A DNA stretch of 64,000 nucleotides from Bradyrhizobium sp. CSA112 (GTDB taxonomy: Bacteria; Pseudomonadota; Alphaproteobacteria; Rhizobiales; Xanthobacteraceae), in contig NZ_JAACFS010000003.1 in NCBI RefSeq assembly GCF_029051645.1, forward strand, positions 1 to 64,000, written 5' to 3'. The first letter of the stretch is position 1. Every line of letters begins with the position of its first letter. Below the pieces are notes generated by a model. That model was not told the DNA's origin and made no database searches. It was given only the letters and a program-made list of their open reading frames with translations. The position numbers and the translations under genes are program-made. Shown in pieces: positions 7,108 to 18,581 of the stretch.

Positions 7108-8079
7108 TCATTGCGGCTCGATACCTGCCTGCTTGATGATGCGAGACCATTTGTCGGTCTCGGCTCTGAGAAAGGCGTCGAGCGCCGCGGGCGTGGCGCG
7201 TTCGTCCTCAACCGGCGTCATGCTGAGTTCGGCGAAGCGGTTGACCAAGGGCGGGTCCTTGAGCGCCTTTTTCAGCGCATCCACCAGCGCATCGACGATC
7301 GGCTTCGGCGTGTTGCGCGGCGCATACATGCCGTACCAGGTCGTCACGTCGAACGCCGGTACGCCGGCCTCCGCCGAGGTTGGCAGGTTCGGCAACGTCG
7401 ATACGCGTTTCTTGCTCGTAATGGCATATCCCGGAATGGTGCCCGCCTGAATAAAGGACGTCGGCCCGGTCGCGGGATCGCAATAGACGTCGATGTGACC
7501 GGCGAGGATGTCATTCAGTGCCGGTCCGCCGCCCTTGTAATAGACCGGCGTAAGCTTGGCTTGGACGGCGCTCATGAACATCAGCCCGCAAAGATGCGAT
7601 GCAGACCCCAGGCCGACATTGCCGTAGGTGACCTTGTCGCCCTGGGCGCGCACGTGCGCGATCAGCTCTTTCAGATCCTTGGCGGGAAAGTTCGGACGCG
7701 CGATCAGGATCATCGGAACGTCGGTCACCAGGCCAATCGGTGCGAAGTCGCCGATCGGATCGAACGGCAATTTTGCATATAGCGCGGGCGCAGTGGCCTG
7801 GCCGACATGCATCAACAACAATGTGTAGCCGTCGGGCGGGGCCTTGGCGACCCGGTTGGTGCCGAGGGTGCCGCCGGCGCCGACGACGTTCTCGATGACG
7901 ACGGCCTGCTTCAGCGTCGCGCTCATCGACGTTCCGAGCAACCGTGCGATCACGTCGCCCGGCCCGCCGGCAGAGAACGGAACGACGAGGGTGATCGGCC
8001 GGTTCGGATATTCCTGGGCAAATGTCGCGGTGGCCTGCGAAAGCAGCAGCAATAGCAGTGCGCGCTTGAAAAACTTCAT
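7108..8079 (-). CDS. Tripartite tricarboxylate transporter substrate-binding protein (TctC/Bug family)
   Basis: This 323-residue periplasmic protein has an N-terminal signal peptide (to about residue 21, ATATFAQ). It shows the family start YPNRPITLVVPFSAGGPGDV and the conserved GAGGTLGTNRVAKAPPDGYT region. TctC/Bug proteins capture carboxylates for TctAB permeases, but no tctA or tctB is adjacent, so it may serve a distant permease or act in sensing. It lies 28 nt after the gntR gene and is probably cotranscribed with it. Length is normal for the family. Confidence 0.9.
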   Translation of the reverse strand: MKFFKRALLLLLLSQATATFAQEYPNRPITLVVPFSAGGPGDVIARLLGTSMSATLKQAVVIENVVGAGGTLGTNRVAKAPPDGYTLLLMHVGQATAPALYAKLPFDPIGDFAPIGLVTDVPMILIARPNFPAKDLKELIAHVRAQGDKVTYGNVGLGSASHLCGLMFMSAVQAKLTPVYYKGGGPALNDILAGHIDVYCDPATGPTSFIQAGTIPGYAITSKKRVSTLPNLPTSAEAGVPAFDVTTWYGMYAPRNTPKPIVDALVDALKKALKDPPLVNRFAELSMTPVEDERATPAALDAFLRAETDKWSRIIKQAGIEPQ

Positions 8080-8107
8080 GGCCGTTTCCTGTCGTGATGA
8101 GGTTCGC

Positions 8108-8818
8108 TCATTCGTTCATTTTCTCGTTCGATGCGGATGCCCGCTCGATCATGCTGAGCGCGGCCACCGCGGCCGCCTTCACATGATCGACGCAACACTG
8201 CTCGGCGAGGTCTGGGTCGCCGCTCTGGATGGCGCGCCAGATTGCCGTAACTTCGCGCAGGCTCTTGTTGATCCGCTTCGGCTGCGACATCGAGGTGATC
8301 CGCAACAGCGTGATGCGGTCGTGCAGCGGGCGAAGCATGCGCTCGATAAAGGCATTCTGGCAGCCGCCGATCAGCGCTGCATAGAACTCGGTCTTGGCTT
8401 CAAGCGCCGTCATCAGGTCGGATTCGGCGAACGCGGCCTTCAGCTTGGTAAGCGCGTCCCCGATCTTGCGGACAACAACGGGGTCACGCAGGCGGGCGCA
8501 TTCACGGCCGGCAAACCCTTCCAGGACGGCGCGGGCGGCGTAAAGCTGCTTGGCTTCCTCGAGGCTGATGGTGCTGACGACGGGACCGCGATGCGGGACG
8601 GTTGTGACGAGACCGTCGGCTTCCAATGCCCGAAGCGCCTCGCGAATGGACGGCCGGCTGACACCGGTCATCTCGCAAAGCTCTCGCTCGATCAGGCGCT
8701 CGCCCGGCTTGAATCGTCCGGACATGATCGCCTGGCGCAGCTTTTGCGCAACCATCGAGCGGACGGTGGGAACGCCCTCGATTCGCAGCGTGGATTGCAA
8801 TTCAGCGCGCTTGTCCAT
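8108..8818 (-). CDS. GntR-family transcriptional regulator, FCD (FadR) subfamily
   Basis: This 236-residue regulator has a winged-helix domain at about residues 18-82 (ERELCEMTGVSRPSIREALR, VSTISLEEAKQLYAARAVLE) and an all-helical FCD ligand-binding domain after residue 90. The family binds small organic acids and often represses its neighbours. It stands between the catabolic operon and a tctC gene, which fits local control. A 5-bp inverted repeat lies 17 nt upstream of the start. Confidence 0.9.
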   Translation of the reverse strand: MDKRAELQSTLRIEGVPTVRSMVAQKLRQAIMSGRFKPGERLIERELCEMTGVSRPSIREALRALEADGLVTTVPHRGPVVSTISLEEAKQLYAARAVLEGFAGRECARLRDPVVVRKIGDALTKLKAAFAESDLMTALEAKTEFYAALIGGCQNAFIERMLRPLHDRITLLRITSMSQPKRINKSLREVTAIWRAIQSGDPDLAEQCCVDHVKAAAVAALSMIERASASNEKMNE

Positions 8819-8834
8819 TGCCTACCGCCTTCGT

Positions 8835-8848
8835 ATCGGAATACCGAT
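8835..8848. promoter_or_regulatory. Candidate GntR operator (ATCGG-AATA-CCGAT)
   Basis: A perfect 5-bp inverted repeat with a 4-nt spacer lies between the SDR stop and the gntR start. The position suits autoregulation. The assignment is by position only. Confidence 0.3.
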
Positions 8849-8959
8849 TCAGTAGCTATTTACGGGCAGAATCATCATTTCCGCAATCTGAACATGAGGT
8901 GGCTGGTCCCGTGCAAACACGGTCGACCGGGCGATATCGTCGGTGTGGAGCGTTCGTGC

Positions 8960-9733
8960 TCATGCGATGGACCAGCCTCCGTCGATCGGCAGCGTCGCGC
9001 CCGTGATGTCCTGCCCGGCCGGGCTGGACAGGAAGACAACCATTGCGCCCACGCTTTCCATGGCGACAAACCGCCCGCTCGGCTGCCGCGCCATCAGATA
9101 GTCGCGCGTGGCTTCGTCGACGGCGCGGCCTTCGCTCGCCGCGATCGATGCAATTTTGCCCTGGATGGCCGGCGTCGGAAGGACGCCCGGGCAGAGGGCA
9201 TTGCAGGTGATTCCGTCCCGTGTCGTCTCTATCGCCACCGCCCGGGTCATGCCGAGGATGGCGGTTTTCGTGGTCACGTAGTCGATGCGGTCGGCAACGG
9301 CGCGGCTCGCATAGATCGAGGCCATGTTGATGATTCGGCCCCAGCCACGCTGCTTCATGGCGGGCAGGGCGAGCCGGATCAGATGAAAGGGCGCCGACAG
9401 ATTGACCGCCAGCGCCTCTTCCCAGTGCTCCGGAGCAAATGTCTCGACCGGTGAAAAATGCCGGACCACGGCGTTGTTCACCAGGATATCGATGGCTCCG
9501 AGGCGCCCGAGCAGTCCGTCCATCATGGCCTCGATCGATGAACGTTGTGACAGGTCGGCGGCCACGCTTACGGCATCGACACCGAAACGGGAGCGAAGGC
9601 GATCCCGGGCCTCCCGTGGCTCAAGCAGGTCGTGCAGGACAATATTGGCACCGGCGCCGGCCAGGCTCTCCGCCACGGCCAACCCAAGGCCGGCTGTTGC
9701 GCCGGTGACGAGTGCCCATTTGCCCTGCAGCAT
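8960..9733 (-). CDS. SDR-family NAD(P)-dependent oxidoreductase
   Basis: The 257-residue frame starts at 9733, where GGGAG lies upstream, 16 nt after the preceding gene. It shows the nucleotide-binding TGATAGLG motif near residue 10, NNAV near 87, catalytic Ser (NMASIYASR), the YxxxK pair (DYVTTK) and the C-terminal TGATLPIDGGWS. It is a classical SDR dehydrogenase or reductase of unknown substrate. It is the last gene of the catabolic/transport operon. Confidence 0.9.
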   Translation of the reverse strand: MLQGKWALVTGATAGLGLAVAESLAGAGANIVLHDLLEPREARDRLRSRFGVDAVSVAADLSQRSSIEAMMDGLLGRLGAIDILVNNAVVRHFSPVETFAPEHWEEALAVNLSAPFHLIRLALPAMKQRGWGRIINMASIYASRAVADRIDYVTTKTAILGMTRAVAIETTRDGITCNALCPGVLPTPAIQGKIASIAASEGRAVDEATRDYLMARQPSGRFVAMESVGAMVVFLSSPAGQDITGATLPIDGGWSIA

Positions 9734-9749
9734 CGGATCGGGCTCCCGT

Positions 9750-10145
9750 TTACTTCTTCTGGTCCAACTCGGCGAATACTTCCCGCGCGTTGCGGAAGGC
9801 ATCTACGCCGGCCGGTACGCCGCAATAGATTGCGACCTGCATGAAGACCTCGCGTATCTCCTCGCGCGTCGCTCCATTGGTCAGGGCGCCCCGAACGTGG
9901 GTCTTGAGTTCATGCGGCCGGTTCAGCGCGCACAGCATGGCCAGGTTGAGAAAGCTGCGGGTTTTGTGGCTAAGGCCATCGCGGCCCCAGACGTAGCCCC
10001 AGCAATATTCCGTCGTGAGGTCCTGCATCGGCCGGTTGAAGTCGTCGGCCGAAGTGATTGCCTTGTCGACGAATTCGTCGCCCAGGACGCTCTTGCGGAT
10101 CTTGAGGCCTCGATCGTATGTCGCTTTGTCCATATCGGTATCCAA
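9750..10145 (-). CDS. Carboxymuconolactone decarboxylase (CMD) family protein, paralogue 1
   Basis: This 131-residue protein is like gamma-carboxymuconolactone decarboxylase. It has TTEYCWGYVWGR, SFLNLAMLCALNRPHELKTH, then the active-site-like region REVFMQVAIYCGVPAGVDAF. A second Met (10133) could be the true start. A close paralogue lies at 20153. The CMD family includes decarboxylases and AhpD-like proteins; this one lacks the CxxC of AhpD. Substrate is unknown. Confidence 0.85.
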   Translation of the reverse strand: MDTDMDKATYDRGLKIRKSVLGDEFVDKAITSADDFNRPMQDLTTEYCWGYVWGRDGLSHKTRSFLNLAMLCALNRPHELKTHVRGALTNGATREEIREVFMQVAIYCGVPAGVDAFRNAREVFAELDQKK

Positions 10146-10169
10146 TGTGTTGCGGTTGATGGCTACGCG

Positions 10170-11405
10170 CTAGTTTTTGGGCCAGAACGGTTGGGCCAGC
10201 GCCAGTTGCGGAGGGAATACCGTGACGGGTACACCGGATTGCCATTGCACGATGGTCATGCCGGCGCCGACGCGGCGGCCCTTTTCATCGAACTTGATTT
10301 CACCGAGCGGGTAATATTTGGAGGGGCCGCCATCCATGGCGCGCAAGGCGTCGGCCACCGCGACGCGGTCGGCCTTGCCGGCCTTTTCGAGCGCGTCCTT
10401 GATCACCCACATGTCGCCATAGGTGGAGATCGCATTCTGCGTCATCCACGGTTCCTTGTGGCGGGTCTTGAGTTCGGCAATGAGGGCCTCGTGACCCTTG
10501 GCGCCCCAGCTTGCGACGCAGGTGAGCAGGCCTTGCAGCAATTCTGGGCTTACGGTCTGCAACATGTCGGGTTCGGCGATGGCGATGCCGAACGAGATCG
10601 TCGGAATCTTGCCTTGTCCCAAGCCGAACTCATTCATCTTCTCGAGCAGCAGCTTGGCGTCGGAAATGACGGTCGGCAGGAAGAAGAGCAGGTCTGGTCT
10701 GGCCGACCGGACTTTCTGGACCAGCGAGGTGGCGTCGGCGAGCGGCGGGGTAAAGGTTTCATCGACGGTCAGTTGGAGGCCGTTTTCGGCAAGCAGGCCG
10801 TCCCGCATCGCTTTGGCCGAGGAAACCGATGCCGCCGTGTTATCAGTGACGATCGCGACCGTCTTTGGCTTCTTGCCGGAAGCCGTCTCCGCAAGCTTCA
10901 CGATCTGAGGCAGGGCCTGTTTTGCCTGCGAGCCTGCGGTTGCCGACGTCTGGAAGACATATTTGAAGCCCCGATCGGTAATCAGGTCGGAATAGGAGAG
11001 GGTCAGGACCGGAAGATTGGCCCGCTCGGTCACCTCCGTGACGGCAAGCGTGAATGAACTGAGATAGGCGCCGCTCGCCGCCACAAGGTCGGGCTCCTGG
11101 GCGACCATCCGTTGCGCGGCATTCTTGGCCTTCTCCGTCGTATCGCCGGAATCGAGTACGACCAGTTTCAGCTTCGCACCGCCGAGCGACTTGATGCCGC
11201 CTTGCGCGTTGATGTGATGCACCGCCATCTCGGCGCCTTGTCGCATGACCGTACCCGGGCGGGCATAAAGGCCGGAAACCGGCACCAACAATCCGACCTT
11301 GACCTCGGAAGGCTGCTGCGCCCATGCGCGAGAACAGATCAGGCCGGCGGATGCGCCGGCGAGCAGGCTGCGCCGCGTCAATGCGGCCCGGGTAGCTCTT
11401 GTCAT
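10170..11405 (-). CDS. Branched-chain amino acid-type ABC transporter substrate-binding protein 1
   Basis: This 411-residue periplasmic protein begins with a Tat-like signal (TRRSLLAGASAGLICSRAWA) followed by the mature start EVKVGLLVPVSGLYARPGTV. That is the LivJ-type fold used for amino acids, amides and aromatic acids. GGGAGG precedes the start. It is a tandem paralogue of the next gene upstream (11442-12686), with long identical stretches. It serves the LIV-type transporter of the same operon. Confidence 0.92.
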   Translation of the reverse strand: MTRATRAALTRRSLLAGASAGLICSRAWAQQPSEVKVGLLVPVSGLYARPGTVMRQGAEMAVHHINAQGGIKSLGGAKLKLVVLDSGDTTEKAKNAAQRMVAQEPDLVAASGAYLSSFTLAVTEVTERANLPVLTLSYSDLITDRGFKYVFQTSATAGSQAKQALPQIVKLAETASGKKPKTVAIVTDNTAASVSSAKAMRDGLLAENGLQLTVDETFTPPLADATSLVQKVRSARPDLLFFLPTVISDAKLLLEKMNEFGLGQGKIPTISFGIAIAEPDMLQTVSPELLQGLLTCVASWGAKGHEALIAELKTRHKEPWMTQNAISTYGDMWVIKDALEKAGKADRVAVADALRAMDGGPSKYYPLGEIKFDEKGRRVGAGMTIVQWQSGVPVTVFPPQLALAQPFWPKN

Positions 11406-11441
11406 CGCTAATCCTCCCTGAAGTTTTTGAACGCGTTACGG

Positions 11442-12686
11442 TCAGGACTTCTTCGGCCAGAATGGCGCAGCCAATGCGAGATCGGACGGATAGACTGTGA
11501 CGGGCACGCCGGACTGCCACTGCGCGATCACCACGCCGGCGCCGACGCGGCGGCCCTTCTCGTCGAACTTGAGCTGGCCGCCCGGGTAGTGCTTCGACGG
11601 ACCGCCGTCCATGGTCCGGAACGCCTGTGCAACGGCAAGGCGATCGGCCTTGCCGGCTTGTTCGAGCGCTGTCTTCATCAGCCACATATCGCCGTAGGTC
11701 GAGATGACGTTCTGCGTCATCCAGGGCTCCTTGTATTTTGCCTTCAACTCGGCGATCAGCGCTTCGTGGCCCTTCGAGCCCCAGTTGGCGACCACCGTCA
11801 TGATGCCCTGAACGGCTTCCGTGCTGACGCTTTGCAGCATGTCGGGCTCGGCGATGGTGATGCTGAAGGAAACAGTCGGGATCTTGCCCTGGCCAAGCCC
11901 GAACTCGTTGATCTTTTCCAGGCCGAGCTTGGCGTCGGAAACGGCGTTGGGCATGAACAGCAGCAGATCCGGACGCGCCGACCTGACCTTCTGGATCAGC
12001 GGCGTCGCATCGGAAAGCGGGGGTGTCCATACTTCTTCCACGACGAGCCGAAGGCCTTCCTGGGCAAAGATTTTCTCCTTCAGCGCCTTGGCGGTGGCAA
12101 CTGACGTCGCCGTATTGTCCATCAGCATCGCGACCGTCTTCGGGCGTTTGCCGGATGCGGCCTCGGCAAGCTTCATCAGTTCAGGCAGGCCGAGCTCCGA
12201 CTGCCGGCTCGCGGGCGCTGCGGTCTGGAAGATGAATTTGAAGCCGCGCTCGGTCAGCAGGTCCGAATAGGACAATGTGAGCATCGGCAGCTCGGCGCGT
12301 TCGGTCACCTCGGTCACCGCCAGCGTAAATGAGCTGAGATACGAGCCGGTCGCCGCAACCAGATCCGGCTCCTGCGCCACCATGCGCTGCGCCGCATTCT
12401 TGGCCTTTTCAGTGGTATCGCCGCAATCGATCACAATCAGCTTGAGCTTGGCGCCGCCGAGCGATTTGATGCCGCCTTGAGCGTTGATGTGCTCGATGCC
12501 CATCTCTGCGCCCATCCGCATCACCTGGCCCGGCCGGGTGTAAATGCCCGACAGCGGCACGATCAAGCCGACCTTGACTTCGGCAGGTTGCTGCGCGCGC
12601 GCCATCGTCGACAGTCCCATGGCGGCGGCACCGGAGAGCACGGTTCGCCGCGTCAACGATGTCTTCGACATATTGGCCTCGCCCAT
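11442..12686 (-). CDS. Branched-chain amino acid-type ABC transporter substrate-binding protein 2
   Basis: This 414-residue paralogue of the neighbouring binding protein has a Tat-like leader (TRRTVLSGAAAMGLSTMARA) and the same mature start (VKVGLIVPLSGIYTRPGQVM). GGGAG lies 7 nt before the ATG at 12686; a second Met is at 12671. It is 37 nt after livF. Two tandem binding proteins sharing one membrane complex would broaden or split ligand range (inference). Confidence 0.92.
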   Translation of the reverse strand: MGEANMSKTSLTRRTVLSGAAAMGLSTMARAQQPAEVKVGLIVPLSGIYTRPGQVMRMGAEMGIEHINAQGGIKSLGGAKLKLIVIDCGDTTEKAKNAAQRMVAQEPDLVAATGSYLSSFTLAVTEVTERAELPMLTLSYSDLLTERGFKFIFQTAAPASRQSELGLPELMKLAEAASGKRPKTVAMLMDNTATSVATAKALKEKIFAQEGLRLVVEEVWTPPLSDATPLIQKVRSARPDLLLFMPNAVSDAKLGLEKINEFGLGQGKIPTVSFSITIAEPDMLQSVSTEAVQGIMTVVANWGSKGHEALIAELKAKYKEPWMTQNVISTYGDMWLMKTALEQAGKADRLAVAQAFRTMDGGPSKHYPGGQLKFDEKGRRVGAGVVIAQWQSGVPVTVYPSDLALAAPFWPKKS

Positions 12687-12723
12687 TTTCGTTCTCCCAA
12701 TGGTGTTATTGATCGTTTGTTGG

Positions 12724-13417
12724 TTACATGCCGAGATAGGCCTTGCGGATGCGGTCGTCCGCCCGCAAGGTTTGGTTGTTGCCTTCGAGTGCGACGCGGC
12801 CTGCTTCGAGAACGTAGCCGTGGTCGGCCGATTCCAGCGCCTCCGCCACGCGCTGTTCGACCAGCAGGATGGTGAGGTTCGATTGCCGCCGAATCTCGAT
12901 CAGCCGTTCGAAGATAAAATCCGCGATGGTTGGCGCGAGGCCCATCGAGGGCTCATCCAGCATCAGGAGTTTTGGCGAGGAGGCGAGCCCGCGGCCGATC
13001 GCCAGCATCTGCTGCTGTCCACCGGACAGTGTTCCTGCGAACTGGCCGCGGCGTTCGGCGAGGATCGGCAGCCATTCGAAGATGCGCTCGATATTGTGTT
13101 TCCAGTCGCGCTGACCGGCCTCGGTCATCGCGCCCATTTCGAGATTTTCCATCACCGTGAGCGACGGAAAAACTTGACGGCCTTCCGGGACATGGGCGAT
13201 GCCGAGATGCGCGCGCTGCGCGGGCCGGATCGACAGCAGGTCTTGATTGGCGAACCTGATCGTACCGGTGCTCGGACGCACGATGCCGGAAATCGTCTTG
13301 AACAAGGTGGTCTTGCCGGCGCCGTTCGGTCCGACGATAGCGACGAACTGGCCTTCCTCGACCTTGATCGAGACGTCGTTCAAGACCGGGATCGCCGAAT
13401 AGCCTGATGTCAGCCCT

Positions 13418-13431
<14 letters not shown>
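12724..13431 (-). CDS. livF: LIV-type ABC transporter ATP-binding protein (LivF-like)
   Basis: The 235-residue ATPase starts at 13431 (MLHIEGLTSGYSAIPVLNDV). It has Walker A GPNGAGKTT, signature LSGGQQQML and Walker B LLMLDEPSMGLAP, all normal for LivF. The start overlaps the upstream permease-ATPase fusion by 14 bp. With the fused LivG domain it forms the ATPase pair that powers the importer. Confidence 0.92.
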
Positions 13432-15201
<1,770 letters not shown>

Positions 15202-15205
<4 letters not shown>

Positions 15206-16152
15206 GTCCTCTCGACCATGCGCCCGAAGAAACCTTGCGGGCGGACAAAGATGATCAGGAGAAACACGACGAAGATCGCGGCGTTCTGCAATTGCGTCGG
15301 AAGGATCAGCGTCGACATTTGCTGGACCAGGCCGATCGTCATGCCGCCCCAGAAGGCGCCGATGATGCTGCCCATCCCGCCGAGCACGACGCCGGCATAC
15401 ATGACGATGACGTATTCGACGCCGACAAAGGGATGAAATGGATAGTTGGTGGCGAGCAGGCCACCCGCGATCGCGGTGATACCTGTGCCGAGCGCGAAGG
15501 CAATGCGGTGCGCGCGGTCAACGTCGATACCCATATAGGTCGCTGCGGTGGGGTTGTCGGCCGCGGCGCGCAGCGACTTTCCGATCCGCGACCGCGTGAT
15601 CATTAGCGTCAGTAGCAACATCGTCACCAGCGAAACAACCGCGTCTATCCCGCGCGCCTTGTTGATGAAGACGCTGACGTCATAAAATAACGGTCCAAGC
15701 TCCCACGCCGAACTCGACAGCGGCGTCCGGATCGAGGCAAGCACCGAACCGAACACGAGCAGACCGCCGTTCTGCAGGATCAGCGCAATCCCGAGTGTCA
15801 GAATGAGCTGGGCATAATGCCCCTCTCCCTCGAGCGAAGAGGTGCGCGTGCCTGATACGCGCGAGATCAGGGTAAGGTGGACGAAGTAGCCGAAGACGGC
15901 CAACACCGGGCCGGCCAGCAGGATCGCGACGAACGGTCCAAAGGTGTTGCCGAACGTGGCCTGCACGCCGAGCGCAGTGAAGAAATAGAACGCCGCGTAC
16001 ATGCCGAGCATCATGAAATCGCCCTGGGCAAAATTGATCACCCGCATAACGCCGAAGATCAGCCCGAGCCCGACGCACATCAGGCCGTAGACCGCGCCGA
16101 TGAGGAGTCCGGCGGACAACGCTTGCAGAAAACCTTCCAGCACCTGTGTCAC
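15202..16152 (-). CDS. livH: LIV-type ABC transporter permease (LivH-like)
   Basis: This 316-residue inner-membrane permease starts with GTG at 16152, overlapping the stop of a 37-codon small gene (GTGA). It shows the family region YGLMCVGLGLIFGVMRVINF followed by AQGDFMMLGMY and ends FVRPQGFFGRMVERT. It pairs with the fused LivM domain to form the channel. Confidence 0.93.
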
Positions 16153-16262
16153 CGACGACCTCGTGCGGCGTTGGCATTCGTCTTCGGTGCGCTGGCCGAT
16201 GTCGAGTGCGCCTCAGGTTTGAACATTTCGCTCCACATATCCTGCTTGCTCATATTGGTCAT
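16149..16262 (-). CDS. 37-codon small gene coupled between prpD-like gene and livH
   Basis: The ATG at 16262 overlaps the stop of the MmgE/PrpD gene (ATGA), and its TGA overlaps the GTG of livH (GTGA). The product starts MTNMSKQDMWSEMFKPEAHS and ends basic and Ala-rich. It could be a real short protein or only a coupling frame that carries ribosomes across the junction. No family is recognised. Confidence 0.4.
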   Translation of the reverse strand: MTNMSKQDMWSEMFKPEAHSTSASAPKTNANAARGRR

Positions 16263-17656
16263 GATGCCGGCCGCAACTGCCGTTCGCTTGGTTCGGGCCG
16301 GCAGCAGGCTGCGATGACGCGGCTGTCCGGGAGCGATGCGCAATCGTCGACAAGTCCTTCGAGAAGCAGCGCGCGCTTGTCGCCGATCACGCCGGTCGCA
16401 GCAGTTCGAAAGCGCGTGCGGATCTCTTCCGGCGTCGCGGCAATGACATTGTCGAGGCGCTGATCGACGGCGTTTCCGTCGCGCAAGGTAACGCGTATCT
16501 CGGCGCCCTGCTTGGCCGGGAATGCGGCGGTGAGGTGCGGCTCGCTTTGCAGGCTGGTTCGCTCGACGAGGCGAAGAATTCTGATGTCGTCGATGTCAGC
16601 GTAATTGGCCTCTTCGAGCGCGCCGCGCGCGAGCACGGCAGCGACGCTGAAGGGGATGCTCATCTTCGCCTGCAACGCGTTGCGGAACGGGCCTTTGAAA
16701 TCGCAGCCGGGATAGTTGGCCGCGGCCTCGGGGACGCGGATCGAAACTGTCGCGATGTCGTCCGCCGTTCCTATGTCGCGCACGGCACGCAAGGCTGCTT
16801 GCGCCGCGGTCTGGGCAAAATTGCAGGCGGGCGCTGGCTTGTTATAGACCGTCATGATCTCGGGCCGCGCGCCCGCGAACAACCGGATGCTGGCGGGGGC
16901 AGGCTGCCGGCGGAAGGCCGCGAATAGTCCGGCTTCGCCCTCGAGGATCGTTTCCGAGGCGCGGGCCCCGGCTTCGGCCAGTTCGATCGCGGCAATCGCG
17001 TTGCGCGCAGCGAAACCCGGGTGGAAATACATCTCGGAGCCGCCGGCACGCGGCCATTCGTTCAGGCCGGATGATGTATTGGCGGCAATGGCGACCGCAC
17101 TCGTTACGGCATCCTCGGTGAGACTGAGGGCACAACTTCCCGCTAACGCTGCGCCGAGCGGCGCCACGATGCCGGTCGGCCGGTAGAGGCGGGCGAGGTC
17201 GGCCGTAACGAGTGCGCGGCCGATTTGCGCGCCGGCCTCATAGCCGATGATGGCGGCGCCAAGGAAATTCGCCCCGGACAACGGTGTTCGCTCCGACAGG
17301 GCAAGCAGGGTCGGCCAGATCACCACGCCGTGGTGGCAGATGCTGGCGGCATGCATGTCCTCGCGCACCAGGCCGTGGCCCATCGTCGCATTGGCGAAGG
17401 CGGCATCGCCCGGCGCGGCAAGCGAGCCGGTCCCGATGATGGTCGCGCCATTTGCCACCTGCCGCGCGATGCAGATCGCTTGGCGGATCCAGGGGTGATT
17501 GCGGGCCTCGAAAGCACAGGAGAGAAAGTCCAGCAGGCAGATTTTGGCCTTCTCAACGACGTCCTGATCGAGACGGCCGGCATCGACGGCAAGCGCGTCG
17601 CGCGCGAACGCTCGCGCCATCGATACTTCGCCTGACTCGATCGATCCGATCGTCAC
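16259..17656 (-). CDS. MmgE/PrpD family protein, paralogue 1
   Basis: The 465-residue frame uses a GTG start at 17656 with AAGGGAG at good spacing. Features are LLDFLSCAFEARNHPWIRQA, the GHGLVREDMHAA region matching the family's conserved active-site segment, and NKPAPACNFAQTAAQAA. The family covers 2-methylcitrate dehydratase, aconitate decarboxylase and iminodisuccinate epimerase. The substrate here is unknown. It is cotranscribed with a hydroxyacid dehydrogenase and a transporter, suggesting organic-acid breakdown. Confidence 0.85.
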   Translation of the reverse strand: MTIGSIESGEVSMARAFARDALAVDAGRLDQDVVEKAKICLLDFLSCAFEARNHPWIRQAICIARQVANGATIIGTGSLAAPGDAAFANATMGHGLVREDMHAASICHHGVVIWPTLLALSERTPLSGANFLGAAIIGYEAGAQIGRALVTADLARLYRPTGIVAPLGAALAGSCALSLTEDAVTSAVAIAANTSSGLNEWPRAGGSEMYFHPGFAARNAIAAIELAEAGARASETILEGEAGLFAAFRRQPAPASIRLFAGARPEIMTVYNKPAPACNFAQTAAQAALRAVRDIGTADDIATVSIRVPEAAANYPGCDFKGPFRNALQAKMSIPFSVAAVLARGALEEANYADIDDIRILRLVERTSLQSEPHLTAAFPAKQGAEIRVTLRDGNAVDQRLDNVIAATPEEIRTRFRTAATGVIGDKRALLLEGLVDDCASLPDSRVIAACCRPEPSERQLRPAS

Positions 17657-17687
17657 GCTGCGGCTCCCTTTCGACGATGGCGTCGGC

Positions 17688-18581
17688 CTAGCCGCGCATC
17701 TGCACGCCGGCCCACTCTTCCAGCACTTTCGCGATCGATGTGAAGTCGGACGACGCGCCATATTTGGCGTTGGTGATCGCCAGCATCTGCCGCACCACCG
17801 AGCCGCAAACCATCGGAACGCCCATGGCTTCCGCTTCGTCGACGCAGAGCCGCACGTCCTTGTAGGAAAGGCCGGTGGTAAAGCCGAAGTCGAACGTGCC
17901 GGGAAGCACCGCGCGGGGGAATTTGTCTTCGGATGCGCTGTTGCGTCCGCTGCTGGCGTTGATGATATCGATCAGCACTTTGGCGTCGACGCCGCCCTTG
18001 ACGCCCATCGCCACCGCTTCGGAGGTGATGACCAGAGCGGCCGCCGCCATCAGATTGTTGGCGAGCTTCGCGGTCTGAGCCGTACCCGGCTTGTCGCCAG
18101 TGTAAAACAGCTTTCCAAAATGCTTCAGGATAGGCTGAACCTTGTCATAGGTCGTCTGCGGGCAGGAGACCATCACGGCGAGCGTGCCGTTTACCGCGCC
18201 CTTGATGCCGCCGCTGACGGGCGCATCGACCAGCGTGATGTTCCGGGCTTCGAATCCATTCGCGATCGCCTTGGCGGCGCCAGGCCCGGTGGTGGACAGA
18301 TCGATAAGAATGGTGGCGCGGTTGCCGGCAACGATTCCATCAGGGCCTAATGCCACGGCCTTGACGATATCAGGGGTCGGCAGGCTCGCCAGCACGATGT
18401 CTGCGCTGGACGCGACTTCGGCGGGCGATTTCGCCAGCCGCGCGCCGCGCGCAACCAGCGGCTTGGTCGCTTCGGTCTGCGAATCGTAAACGCATAGCGA
18501 ATAGCCGGCGTCGAGCAGGCGTCCGGCCATAGGTCCGCCCATGCGGCCCGTTCCGACAAAGCCGATTGTTTCTGCTGCCAT
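17688..18581 (-). CDS. 3-hydroxyisobutyrate dehydrogenase-like NAD(P)-dependent oxidoreductase
   Basis: The 297-residue frame starts at 18581 (AGGGAG upstream). It has the Rossmann motif GFVGTGRMGGPMAGRLL, the substrate-binding DAPVSGGIKGA and the catalytic-lysine region AQTAKLANNLMAAA. Family members oxidise beta-hydroxyacids such as 3-hydroxyisobutyrate or tartronate semialdehyde. It is the first gene of the long minus-strand operon and is divergent from a second PrpD operon. Confidence 0.9.
   Translation of the reverse strand: MAAETIGFVGTGRMGGPMAGRLLDAGYSLCVYDSQTEATKPLVARGARLAKSPAEVASSADIVLASLPTPDIVKAVALGPDGIVAGNRATILIDLSTTGPGAAKAIANGFEARNITLVDAPVSGGIKGAVNGTLAVMVSCPQTTYDKVQPILKHFGKLFYTGDKPGTAQTAKLANNLMAAAALVITSEAVAMGVKGGVDAKVLIDIINASSGRNSASEDKFPRAVLPGTFDFGFTTGLSYKDVRLCVDEAEAMGVPMVCGSVVRQMLAITNAKYGASSDFTSIAKVLEEWAGVQMRG

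Noticed and set aside
9402..11057. Long plus-strand open frame of 551 codons, and a similar one at 7844-9454
   Set aside because: Both are shadows of the minus-strand SDR, CMD, binding-protein and GntR genes in GC-rich DNA.
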